Shown here: positions 49,613-59,250 of the stretch, piece after piece
Layout of the letters: each line of letters opens with the position of its first letter
Numbering within the stretch: position 1 is the first letter of the stretch
NCBI GenBank assembly: GCA_019637095.1
Contig: JAHBWG010000061.1
Location: forward strand, 1 to 59,250
Length of the DNA: 59,250 nt
Reading direction: 5' to 3'
From: Sandaracinaceae bacterium
Lineage (GTDB): Bacteria > Myxococcota_A > Polyangia > Polyangiales > Sandaracinaceae
Made by a program: the position numbers and the translations under genes
The notes under the pieces: generated by a model
The model's input: only the letters and a program-made list of their open reading frames with translations
The model's database searches: none
What the model was told of the DNA's origin: nothing

Positions 49613-51100
49613 TCAGAACATCGGCGCGACGACGCCGAGCACGTTGCCGGGCGGCGGGACGAGCCCCGGGAGCGCCTCGGTGACCGCGGCGAACGCGCCG
49701 GTGAACGCGAGATCGTTGGCGCTCGTCGCCCCCTCGCGCGCGATGCCCGCGTCCCAGCCCGGCGGCGACTCGGCGGTCAGCCGGCCCGCGCCGCTCGCGC
49801 GGCCGGCGACCGCGCCGAGCTGCGCGCCGGTGCCCGACACGGTGACCCCCTCGAACGTCACCGCCCCCGCGCCGAGCTCGACGGTGACGCCCGCGCGCGC
49901 GTTGTCGGTGAGGCGCAGCCCCGCGAGCCGGATCGGCCCGCGCGCCCCGGTCACGTGGACTCCGTCGCCGACGCGCAGGAGCCCGATCGCGCCGACCGCG
50001 CGCTCGACCTCGCGCGTGCCCTCGACCGTCGCGCCCTCGACGCGGACCCCCGAGGAGCCGACGACCACGATCGCGGCGAAGCCGTTGTCCGAGAAGCGGC
50101 TCGCCGCGCCGTCGAGCACCGCCTCGTCGCACTCCGAGATCCAGAGCGCGGCGTCACCGTTGCCCGACGCGGTCACGTCGGTGAGGTGCGCGACGCTCTC
50201 GTGCACGAGCAGCCCGTAACGTTCGTTGTCGCGGACCGCGAGGCCCGCCGCGTCGAGGCGCGCGCCATCCGTCGCGATGAGCGCGTACGGCCGATCGCCG
50301 CGCAGCCCCGCGCGCGTCGTCTCGAGCGCGACCCCGGCGAGGCTCAGCGCGCCGCCGACCTGGCGCACGCCGACCCCGAGCGTGTCGGTCACCGCGCCGC
50401 CGCGCCACGTCACGACGCTCTCGTCGAGGAGCGCCCCCCACGCGGCGAAGCCGCGCGCGCTCACCCCCGTCAGCTCCGCGCGCGCGACGCGGCTCAGCAC
50501 GAGGCCGAAGGTCGCCGTCCACGTCGCCCACCGGCCCTCCGCGGTGCACACGCGCTCGGCGTCCGCGTCGAGCGCGCCCGGCTCGCAGTCGCACGCGCCG
50601 GGCGTCGGACACGGCGCCGGATCGGCGGGCGCCGGCGCGACGCGGACCCAGCGCGCGTCCTCTGCGTTGTCCCCGGTGACCGGGCCGGCGAGCGTCACGT
50701 CCTCGAGGATGAGCGAGGCGAGCTCCGCCGCGCCGAGCGCGATCCCGCGGCGCGCCTCGACGGCGACGCGCCGCACCTCCACCGCGCCGCCGCCGCGCAA
50801 GAGGACGCCGATGCGCCCGTCGACGCGCACGCGCAGATCGCGGATCACCGTGGGCGCGCCGCCGCCGATCGCGACGATGGCGCCGCTCTCGCGCGGGGCG
50901 ACCACGACGGTGCCGCCCGTGCCCGCGAGCGTGACGCCGGGCGGGACGCGGAGCGGGCCCTCGAGCTCGCAGTCGCCGAGCACCACCGTCTCGCCCGGCG
51001 CGGCGGCGAGGAGCGCGGCCTCGGCGTCGGCGCGATCACAAAGCTCGGACGTGCACGCGCCGAGGCCCACCGCGGCGATCGCCAACGCCAGATTGCGCAT
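49613..51100 (-). CDS. Lipoprotein with right-handed parallel beta-helix repeats
   Basis: A 495-residue protein. The ATG at 51100 starts MRNLALAIAAVGLGAC, with lipidated Cys16; an in-frame ATG at 51115 lies five codons upstream. From about residue 50 the protein consists of short strand-turn units (LRVPPGVTLAGTGGTVVVAP, TVIRDLRVRVDGRIGVLLRG, VEVRRVAVEARRGIALGAAE) of the pectate-lyase-like beta-helix type. One insert with four Cys (CPTPGACDCEPGALDADAER) may be a small disulfide loop. No catalytic residues could be pinned down; such proteins bind or cut glycans or serve as adhesins. The first 19 codons and the upstream region are duplicated at 56044-56136. Confidence 0.75.
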   Translation of the reverse strand: MRNLALAIAAVGLGACTSELCDRADAEAALLAAAPGETVVLGDCELEGPLRVPPGVTLAGTGGTVVVAPRESGAIVAIGGGAPTVIRDLRVRVDGRIGVLLRGGGAVEVRRVAVEARRGIALGAAELASLILEDVTLAGPVTGDNAEDARWVRVAPAPADPAPCPTPGACDCEPGALDADAERVCTAEGRWATWTATFGLVLSRVARAELTGVSARGFAAWGALLDESVVTWRGGAVTDTLGVGVRQVGGALSLAGVALETTRAGLRGDRPYALIATDGARLDAAGLAVRDNERYGLLVHESVAHLTDVTASGNGDAALWISECDEAVLDGAASRFSDNGFAAIVVVGSSGVRVEGATVEGTREVERAVGAIGLLRVGDGVHVTGARGPIRLAGLRLTDNARAGVTVELGAGAVTFEGVTVSGTGAQLGAVAGRASGAGRLTAESPPGWDAGIAREGATSANDLAFTGAFAAVTEALPGLVPPPGNVLGVVAPMF

Positions 51101-51135
51101 GCCGAGGCATATCACGTAGCCTCCGGGCGCCCCAG
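51043..51135. repeat. Left direct repeat flanking inserted block 2 (93 bp)
   Basis: A perfect copy of 56044-56136. It contains the start of the beta-helix lipoprotein gene (signal peptide and lipobox) and 35 bases upstream of its ATG. Confidence 0.92.
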
Positions 51136-51175
51136 GCGGAGCGAGGCCCCTCGCTCCGCGGCGGCGAGGCGCCGC
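51136..51175. other. Two hairpins at the left edge of block 2
   Basis: Exactly at the junction with the 93-bp repeat lie GCGGAGCGAGG/CCTCGCTCCGC (51136-51159, two-base loop) and GCGGCG/CGCCGC (51161-51175). They may terminate the small lipoprotein gene of block 2 or mark the element edge. Another 9-bp stem (GTCGGCGCG/CGCGCCGAC, 56005-56025) lies 18 bases inside the right edge. Confidence 0.55.
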
Positions 51176-51247
51176 GCCCGCCGGGTCTCTCGACGAGCCC
51201 CGTGCTCCTCAGGGCGTGCGCTGGGCTCACCCGTCGACCGCTCGCCG

Positions 51248-52144
51248 CTACAGCTCGTGGCCCCGTCGATCGAGGCAGCGGACCTCGGTCGGGAACCGGT
51301 CGCGGTACGCGACGCAGCTCCGGCGCGCCACCCCCCAGCCGTGGTCCGCGTACTCCGGAAGCGCTACGGGCGAAAGGAGCATGCACACGCAGTCGACGCC
51401 GCCAGCGGCCTGGCACTCGTCGAGGCCCTGGATCGGGTCGAGCCCGAGGGAGGGATCGACCGGCGAGCAGCGCAGCCGTGAAGGCGCACAGACGCCGAAG
51501 CCTCGCGACTCGCTGATCCCCACGCACGACGGCGAGAAGGAGGGGCCGTGGTAGGTCCCGGGGCACCTGTCGCCGCACTGGCCGCCACAGAAAGGCCAGC
51601 TCGGGTCGGAGCCGGTGCCGCAAGGTTCATCGGGTGGTCCCTCGTCGAAGAGCGTCCCCTCCGAGTAGCGACAGCGGATGTGAGCGAGCTCCGGCTGTCC
51701 GAGGACCCACCGACAATAGGCGTGGTCGACACAGACGCCGCCCCAGGTGTCCTCATGGGTACGGTGGAGCTCAGAGGTCGCGCAGAGGCGAGCGCCGCGA
51801 TAACAGTACGGGATGCCCACCGGGAGATTCACACCACAGTGCTCACGACCCCGGGGGTCCTCGTCGCTTCCCGCACACCGATGATAGACCTCGCTGCACG
51901 AGCGCCGATCCTCCGGGCATCGATCGGGGCAATAGGGTCCGCAGAGCCGCTCCGCACCCACCGAGCACTCCCCGGCGTCACCGCTTGCCGACGAGGCGTC
52001 ACCCTCTGAGCCGTCGGCGTCCACGCGACCGTCCTGCCGCGCGCCACCGTCGGCTCCAGCCGCGTCGGGGTCCACGGTGTTGACGAGGAAGCACGCCTCC
52101 AGCATAAGTCCGAACAGGGGGACCGTGAGATACGCAGATCGCAT
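51248..52144 (-). CDS. Small Cys-rich lipoprotein (block 2)
   Basis: A 298-residue protein. Its ATG overlaps the stop of the preceding large gene (TGATG), so the two are translationally coupled. The signal MRSAYLTVPLFGLMLEAC gives a lipidated Cys18, followed by an Asp/Ala/Gly linker. The mature part carries over 20 Cys in close pairs (CGPYCPDRCPEDRRSC, FCGGQCGDRCPG, DCVCMLL). Two stretches resemble the small lipoprotein of block 1: a Cys-Gly-rich segment followed by ESRGFGVC, and the ending with RSCVAYRDRFPTEVRCLD. It is probably a disulfide-rich surface protein. Confidence 0.75.
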   Translation of the reverse strand: MRSAYLTVPLFGLMLEACFLVNTVDPDAAGADGGARQDGRVDADGSEGDASSASGDAGECSVGAERLCGPYCPDRCPEDRRSCSEVYHRCAGSDEDPRGREHCGVNLPVGIPYCYRGARLCATSELHRTHEDTWGGVCVDHAYCRWVLGQPELAHIRCRYSEGTLFDEGPPDEPCGTGSDPSWPFCGGQCGDRCPGTYHGPSFSPSCVGISESRGFGVCAPSRLRCSPVDPSLGLDPIQGLDECQAAGGVDCVCMLLSPVALPEYADHGWGVARRSCVAYRDRFPTEVRCLDRRGHEL

Positions 52145-55100
52145 CAACACCCCGGAGGGAAGGGACAGATCTGGCACGTGCCGCCTCTGCACGCGTGGTT
52201 CGGCGGGCACCGAGCCCCGCAGGCTCCACAGTGACGCGTGTTCGACCCGAGGTCCGCACAGACCCCGTCGCAGCACGCCTCGCCCGGTTGGCACGTGCGC
52301 CCGCAGGTGCCACAGCTCCGAGGATCCGAGGTGAGATCGAAGCACCGCCCACCACAGTTCGATTGCCCCACGGGACAGCACACCCCAACCGAGCAGTTCC
52401 CGGATGCGCACACCGCTCCGCACTCACCACAGTTCGCGGGATCGCGGAGGAGATCGGCGCAACGAGCGACCTCCCCCTCGGTGCACACGCTGTTGCCCGC
52501 CGGACAACACCGTCCGTCGGCGCAGAGAGCTCCCGGCGGACACGCGTTGTCGCACGCGCCGCAGTGCTCGCGGTTCCCCGCGAGGGACACGCAGCCTCCG
52601 CCGCAGCACTCCTCGGCCTCGTCGCACACGTTGCCGCAGCCACCGCACGCCCACCGGTCCCGGGAAGGGTTCTGCACGCAGCGCCACGTCGTCGACGGCG
52701 CGGCGGGCGGCGCGGGCGTGGTGGTGAAGAACGGTCTTCCGCCGCCCGCGGGCGGCACGGGGCAGAAGTCCGAAGGGAAGCAGCACTCGCCGGACTCGCG
52801 GTCCGGGCCCAACGGGGTGAGCGCCGGGAGCGGCTGAACGTAGCAACTGAGGAGAGCGTGGTTCCGCCGATCGCCCGGTCGCAGCCGGTGCGGAAGCGGA
52901 GCGGGGCCACCACACTGCGTCCCGTCGTCGCTGCAGATCCCGCGGCAGCCGGTCACCACTCCGCTGGCCGCCACGGTCAGCGGGTCGTCGGGGTGGCAGA
53001 TTCTTCGGAGGCGCTGGCTGTCCGCGAGGTCGGTGATCGCACGTGCCACCGTGGTCACGATCTCCAGGGAATCGGATGTGAGGGAGCCGTCACGATCAGG
53101 AAAGCAGTAGGCACGCAGAGCCCCGTGGGGGCTCGTCGTGAACAACCGGTGCTGTGGATCCGTCGTGGAGTCGGCGAGCACGACCTCGAGCCCGTCGGGA
53201 CGCACGTTGACGCGCCGGAGCTCGAAGCGCACTCGCTCGCATCGGAAGTCGACGGCGAGCGCCGGGTCGTCGGTCCACTGCCCGCTCTCCTGAACGCCTA
53301 CGCATCCGTTGCGGCGCCCGCCAAAGTACTGGGGAAGCGCGGCCACGCACATCGCGTCGCTGGCGAAGACCACGCCGGTCTCCGGATCCGTGCGGCCGCA
53401 GGTCGGAACGTCCTCTCGGCGGATGCCCCAGTCGGTCAGGGGGCGCTCGAGCGAGCCGGTGAGCTGGCCGATGACGCGGTCGAACTGCGAACGGAGCTGT
53501 GCCTGGAGCCGGCCGGTCAGCGCATCGTTGAGCCCGCTGGTGATGCAGTCGACGAGCCCGCCATCGAGGAACTCGATCACGGGCTCGAAGTCGAAGGCGT
53601 CGCGGAGCGCCCGCACGCGGCGGGGTCGGACGTAGAAGTCCCGACGCAGGGGAGGAGCGCCCCCGATCTGCTGGCAGAGGTAGTGGTCCGGCATCACCCA
53701 GCAGCGCTCTCGGCACGCGACCGCGAAGTCACACTCGTGCGGCTCGGTCATCCGGCGATCCTCGAGCTCGCTCTCGAGCGTGGGAGCGAAGGCGGGGATG
53801 CGGCGGAGCCGAACCCCCATGCTGAGCCGGAAGCGCCCCCCGGGGCAGCCGAACGCACTACCGCGGACGGCCGCATACTCGATGAAGACGTTGAGCTGAT
53901 CGCTGTCGATCGCTCGGCCGAAGTCACCGCTGCCGCTCGCGAGGATGGGGGTGATGTGCGCCGGGGCGTAGTCGTGGCAGATCGGCGGCCCGCTCGTGGG
54001 GCATCCGTCTGCGAACACGGGAGCGAGCGTCAGGGGGTCGTGGGGGTAGGTCGCGCCGCCGTACTCCGTCTCGAAGTCGACGAGGAAGCGGTTCAAGGAG
54101 GCGGTCACCGCGTTGACGGCGTCTCGATGAGAGACGAAGCGGCTGCACGCCCCGGCGTCGTAGACGCGGAGCGACTGCCAGGTGCTGGGGGGGTCGCCGC
54201 CCACGAGACGGCCCAGCTCGATCGTGCGCACGGGCAGGCCCGCGAAGTTGGCGGGGAGCTGCGCGAAGCGGTGGCCAACGGTGACGCCCGCTGGTGGCCA
54301 ACCGGCCGTCGCGCTCGGCAGAAAGTCGGGCGGATCGGCCGGCGGGTTGCGATCGTCCCAGCGACCCGTCAAGTCGCCTTGCAACAGAAACAGGCGATGC
54401 CGATCGCCGAGCCGGTAGCGTATGCGCTGGGAGCGACCGCTGGTGCGTGGGAGCTCGGCCGGGCCCGCGCCAGTGTTGCCGCCCTCCGGGACCGCGACGG
54501 TGTCGCGGGCCGCAGCCTCGGTCTCGAGCTGGACGAACTCGCCGCCGCAGCTCGCGCCCTCGAAGGGCGCTGCGGCGCGGCCCTCCCGGCTCACGGCGCA
54601 GGGCCGGCACGCCTGCTCGCCGCTCGCCTCGTCGACGACGACGTGGCCTGGACAGCAACCTGCGCTCGTGGCGGGTTGTCCTTCACGCCCGCACGCGGTG
54701 CACCGTCCTCCTGCGCAGACGGCGAATCCGTCGCAGCAGTCGGCGTCCGAGGTGCACGGGTCGCCCACGTAGCGGCAGCACGTGAAGACCTCGCCGCGGC
54801 GCGGGTCGTTCGTCAGCTGGCAGTCGGCGCCGGTGTCCGCGCAGGGGACGCCGCCCTGCGGGTTGCAGAGGTTCCCGTTCGGCACGAGAAGCGGCCGGCA
54901 GTACCGCTGTGGCTGGTCGGTAGGCCCCGGTAGCGCGACGCACGGCTCCGGCGCGTCCCGGCAGGCGCACAGGTCGGGGCGCTCGACCCCTGGTGCCCCA
55001 GGCAGCTCGCATGCTCGGAGGCAGATGCGTCCGTGGTCCGGAGTGACTCGGCACCACGTGCCCGCCTCGCACGGCGCGCAGCCGTGGGGCCCGCGGTCCA

Positions 55101-55671
55101 GGTTGCCGTCGCACGGCTCGCCCTCGCGCGCGGGGAGCCAACAGAAACCGCGTGCGCTCCCCGAGAGGCCGGCACGGCGGCGAAGCGGGAACGCGCGCGG
55201 GCACCCGTCCGCGTCGGTGGCGTCGGCGTTGACGCAGAACGTGCCGCTCTCGCACTGCCGCGGCTCGGCGCCCGTATCGTCCGGGTCGCACTCATCGAAC
55301 AGGCCGGCCGCGGCGCGGCAGAAACCGATGCGCTCGGGCTCGATCGATCGCTCGCTCGGCGTGCATCGGTAGGACTGCCCGGCGGCCGTCGGGGAGGGGC
55401 AGCGAAACACGTCTGGCCGCAGGTACGCCTCGACGTCGCAGTCGTCGAGGGGGCACATCACGTCGCCGAGCATGTCGCCCTCGAAGACGGGCGCGCAGAA
55501 GTTGATGCACGCCTCCGCCGTCGTGAGATCGGCCCGGTCGCAGCGGCCCGTGAAGTCACAGCCCGTCGGCGTCGGCGTGCAGGTGGAGCCCAGCAGCAGC
55601 ATGGACCCGAGCACGAAGCTCAGCGCGACGAGTAAACGCTGCTTGCTTGCTTGCTCGCTCGTCGTCGTCAA
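52144..55671 (-). CDS. Large Cys-rich secreted protein (block 2)
   Basis: A 1,175-residue protein. The TTG at 55671 is preceded at good spacing by GGAGG and begins a signal peptide (MTTTSEQASKQRLLVALSFV, then LGSMLLLGSTC). Residues up to about 370 are packed with Cys in EGF/Stigma-like patterns (CTSDADCCDGFAVCAGGRC). The middle (about 390-880) is a larger fold with few Cys (IRYRLGDRHRLFLLQGDLTG, GDFGRAIDSDQLNVFIEYAA, LNDALTGRLQAQLRSQFDRV). The end has four to five Stigma-type repeats with HCGACDNACPPGALCADGRC-like units. It is probably a cell-surface or matrix protein. Its position before a small lipoprotein mirrors the gene pair of block 1. Confidence 0.75.
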   Translation of the reverse strand: MTTTSEQASKQRLLVALSFVLGSMLLLGSTCTPTPTGCDFTGRCDRADLTTAEACINFCAPVFEGDMLGDVMCPLDDCDVEAYLRPDVFRCPSPTAAGQSYRCTPSERSIEPERIGFCRAAAGLFDECDPDDTGAEPRQCESGTFCVNADATDADGCPRAFPLRRRAGLSGSARGFCWLPAREGEPCDGNLDRGPHGCAPCEAGTWCRVTPDHGRICLRACELPGAPGVERPDLCACRDAPEPCVALPGPTDQPQRYCRPLLVPNGNLCNPQGGVPCADTGADCQLTNDPRRGEVFTCCRYVGDPCTSDADCCDGFAVCAGGRCTACGREGQPATSAGCCPGHVVVDEASGEQACRPCAVSREGRAAAPFEGASCGGEFVQLETEAAARDTVAVPEGGNTGAGPAELPRTSGRSQRIRYRLGDRHRLFLLQGDLTGRWDDRNPPADPPDFLPSATAGWPPAGVTVGHRFAQLPANFAGLPVRTIELGRLVGGDPPSTWQSLRVYDAGACSRFVSHRDAVNAVTASLNRFLVDFETEYGGATYPHDPLTLAPVFADGCPTSGPPICHDYAPAHITPILASGSGDFGRAIDSDQLNVFIEYAAVRGSAFGCPGGRFRLSMGVRLRRIPAFAPTLESELEDRRMTEPHECDFAVACRERCWVMPDHYLCQQIGGAPPLRRDFYVRPRRVRALRDAFDFEPVIEFLDGGLVDCITSGLNDALTGRLQAQLRSQFDRVIGQLTGSLERPLTDWGIRREDVPTCGRTDPETGVVFASDAMCVAALPQYFGGRRNGCVGVQESGQWTDDPALAVDFRCERVRFELRRVNVRPDGLEVVLADSTTDPQHRLFTTSPHGALRAYCFPDRDGSLTSDSLEIVTTVARAITDLADSQRLRRICHPDDPLTVAASGVVTGCRGICSDDGTQCGGPAPLPHRLRPGDRRNHALLSCYVQPLPALTPLGPDRESGECCFPSDFCPVPPAGGGRPFFTTTPAPPAAPSTTWRCVQNPSRDRWACGGCGNVCDEAEECCGGGCVSLAGNREHCGACDNACPPGALCADGRCCPAGNSVCTEGEVARCADLLRDPANCGECGAVCASGNCSVGVCCPVGQSNCGGRCFDLTSDPRSCGTCGRTCQPGEACCDGVCADLGSNTRHCGACGARCPPNHACRGGTCQICPFPPGC

Positions 55672-56142
55672 GGCCCCCTCCGCGTGATCGACAGCGTACG
55701 AGGCAGGCAACCGCCGAGCAACGATCCGGGGGACGATCTTCTGCCGAGGTAGGCGCCATCCGAGCGTGCCCGCAGTGTCGGCAAGGCGCGCTCGAGCTGC
55801 CTGGCGCCGTACACCGGCCAGCGCGCACGAGGGTCGGACGCGCTACGCGGCTTGGCGCGCCCCCACGTCGTGCAGCGGCGAGCACCGGCTGAAGCGCCGG
55901 GCTCGTCCTCGACGAGTCTCTCGAAGTCCCCCGGCGGTGGGACGAGTGGGTCGTGGGCGGGCGGCAGATCGCCGAGCGTCATGCCGACGAGGGCAACGGG
56001 CCGCGTCGGCGCGGCGCGCGCCGACTTCGCGCCCACCGACGAGGCTCGGACGTGCACGCGCCGAGGCCCACCGCGGCGATCGCCAACGCCAGATTGCGCA
56101 TGCCGAGGCATATCACGTAGCCTCCGGGCGCCCCAGAGGAGC
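55672..56142. other. Intergenic region at the right edge of block 2
   Basis: This 471-bp stretch should hold the promoter of the large Cys-rich gene (minus strand) and of the kinase-ATPase (plus strand). I see no convincing gene in it. It includes a 9-bp hairpin (56005-56025) and the right 93-bp repeat, which carries an orphan copy of the beta-helix gene start (MRNLALAIAAVGLGAC) that quickly runs into unrelated codons. Confidence 0.6.
56044..56136. repeat. Right direct repeat flanking inserted block 2
   Basis: Perfect copy of 51043-51135. Before the insertion this DNA was the divergent promoter region between the beta-helix gene and the kinase-ATPase gene that starts seven bases after the repeat. 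Confidence 0.92.

Positions 56143-59250
<3,108 letters not shown>

Noticed and set aside
35711-56136. Insertion-sequence origin of the two blocks
   Set aside because: No transposase, integrase or terminal inverted repeats are visible, and the flanking repeats (93 and 106 bp) are far longer than typical target-site duplications.

Overview
The window is about 59 kb of very GC-rich DNA, and coding regions end nearly every codon in G or C. The gene set points to a myxobacterium, most likely of the Polyangiales/Sandaracinaceae type. It has several large Ser/Thr kinases fused to AAA ATPase/TPR or receiver modules, many Cys-rich lipoproteins, a MYXO-CTERM-like tail, sigma/FecR-type regulation and a serpin lipoprotein. 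This placement is an inference from content; no rRNA or other marker gene is present. No tRNA, rRNA, CRISPR array or transposase was seen.

Layout. (1) 1-2.6 kb: barrel protein, ECF-like sigma factor and FecR protein in one minus-strand operon. (2) 2.7-6.6 kb: an SDR oxidoreductase, a membrane protein, and a two-gene phosphorelay unit made of an HPt/pseudoreceiver protein and a zinc-ribbon Ser/Thr kinase with a receiver domain. (3) 6.9-11.5 kb: a decaying defence-type island with a BrxE-like remnant, a putative PD-(D/E)xK protein, a PtuA-like ATPase and a frameshifted PtuB-like HNH nuclease, followed by broken XRE and nucleotidyltransferase genes. (4) 11.5-21 kb: an MFS/POT-like transporter divergent from a serpin, then an Lrp-type regulator coupled to gltB-gltD (glutamate synthase). 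(5) 21-31 kb: an Ig-repeat lipoprotein, a GNAT/heme-oxygenase-like fusion, a STAS-like protein, a beta-lactamase-family hydrolase, a DUF234-type ATPase and a secreted trypsin-like protease with an internal frameshift. (6) 31-45 kb: a kinase-ATPase divergent from a coiled-coil lipoprotein, followed by an inserted 7.6-kb block. (7) 45-59 kb: a zinc-ribbon membrane protein, a hybrid histidine kinase, a GH-like lipoprotein, a beta-helix lipoprotein, a second inserted block of 4.9 kb, and a kinase-ATPase that runs off the right edge.

The most unusual pattern is the two inserted blocks, 35817-43442 and 51136-56043. Each is bounded by direct duplicates (106 bp and 93 bp) of the end of a resident lipoprotein gene, and no transposase is visible. 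Each carries an overlapping gene pair for a larger secreted protein and a small Cys-rich lipoprotein. In the first block the larger gene has a run of 12 Gs inside its signal peptide that puts it out of frame, which would fit a phase-variable ON/OFF switch. The first block also holds a near-identical 1,940-bp copy of the neighbouring kinase 5' end and the whole coiled-coil lipoprotein gene.

Two other window-wide features stand out. Many starts have a TANNNT element 7-9 bases upstream and no ribosome binding site, which suggests leaderless mRNAs. There are also clusters of consecutive perfect hairpins between genes, with five in 145 bp at 49457-49601. Several genes carry apparent frameshifts, some at short homopolymers, so assembly error must be weighed against real decay.
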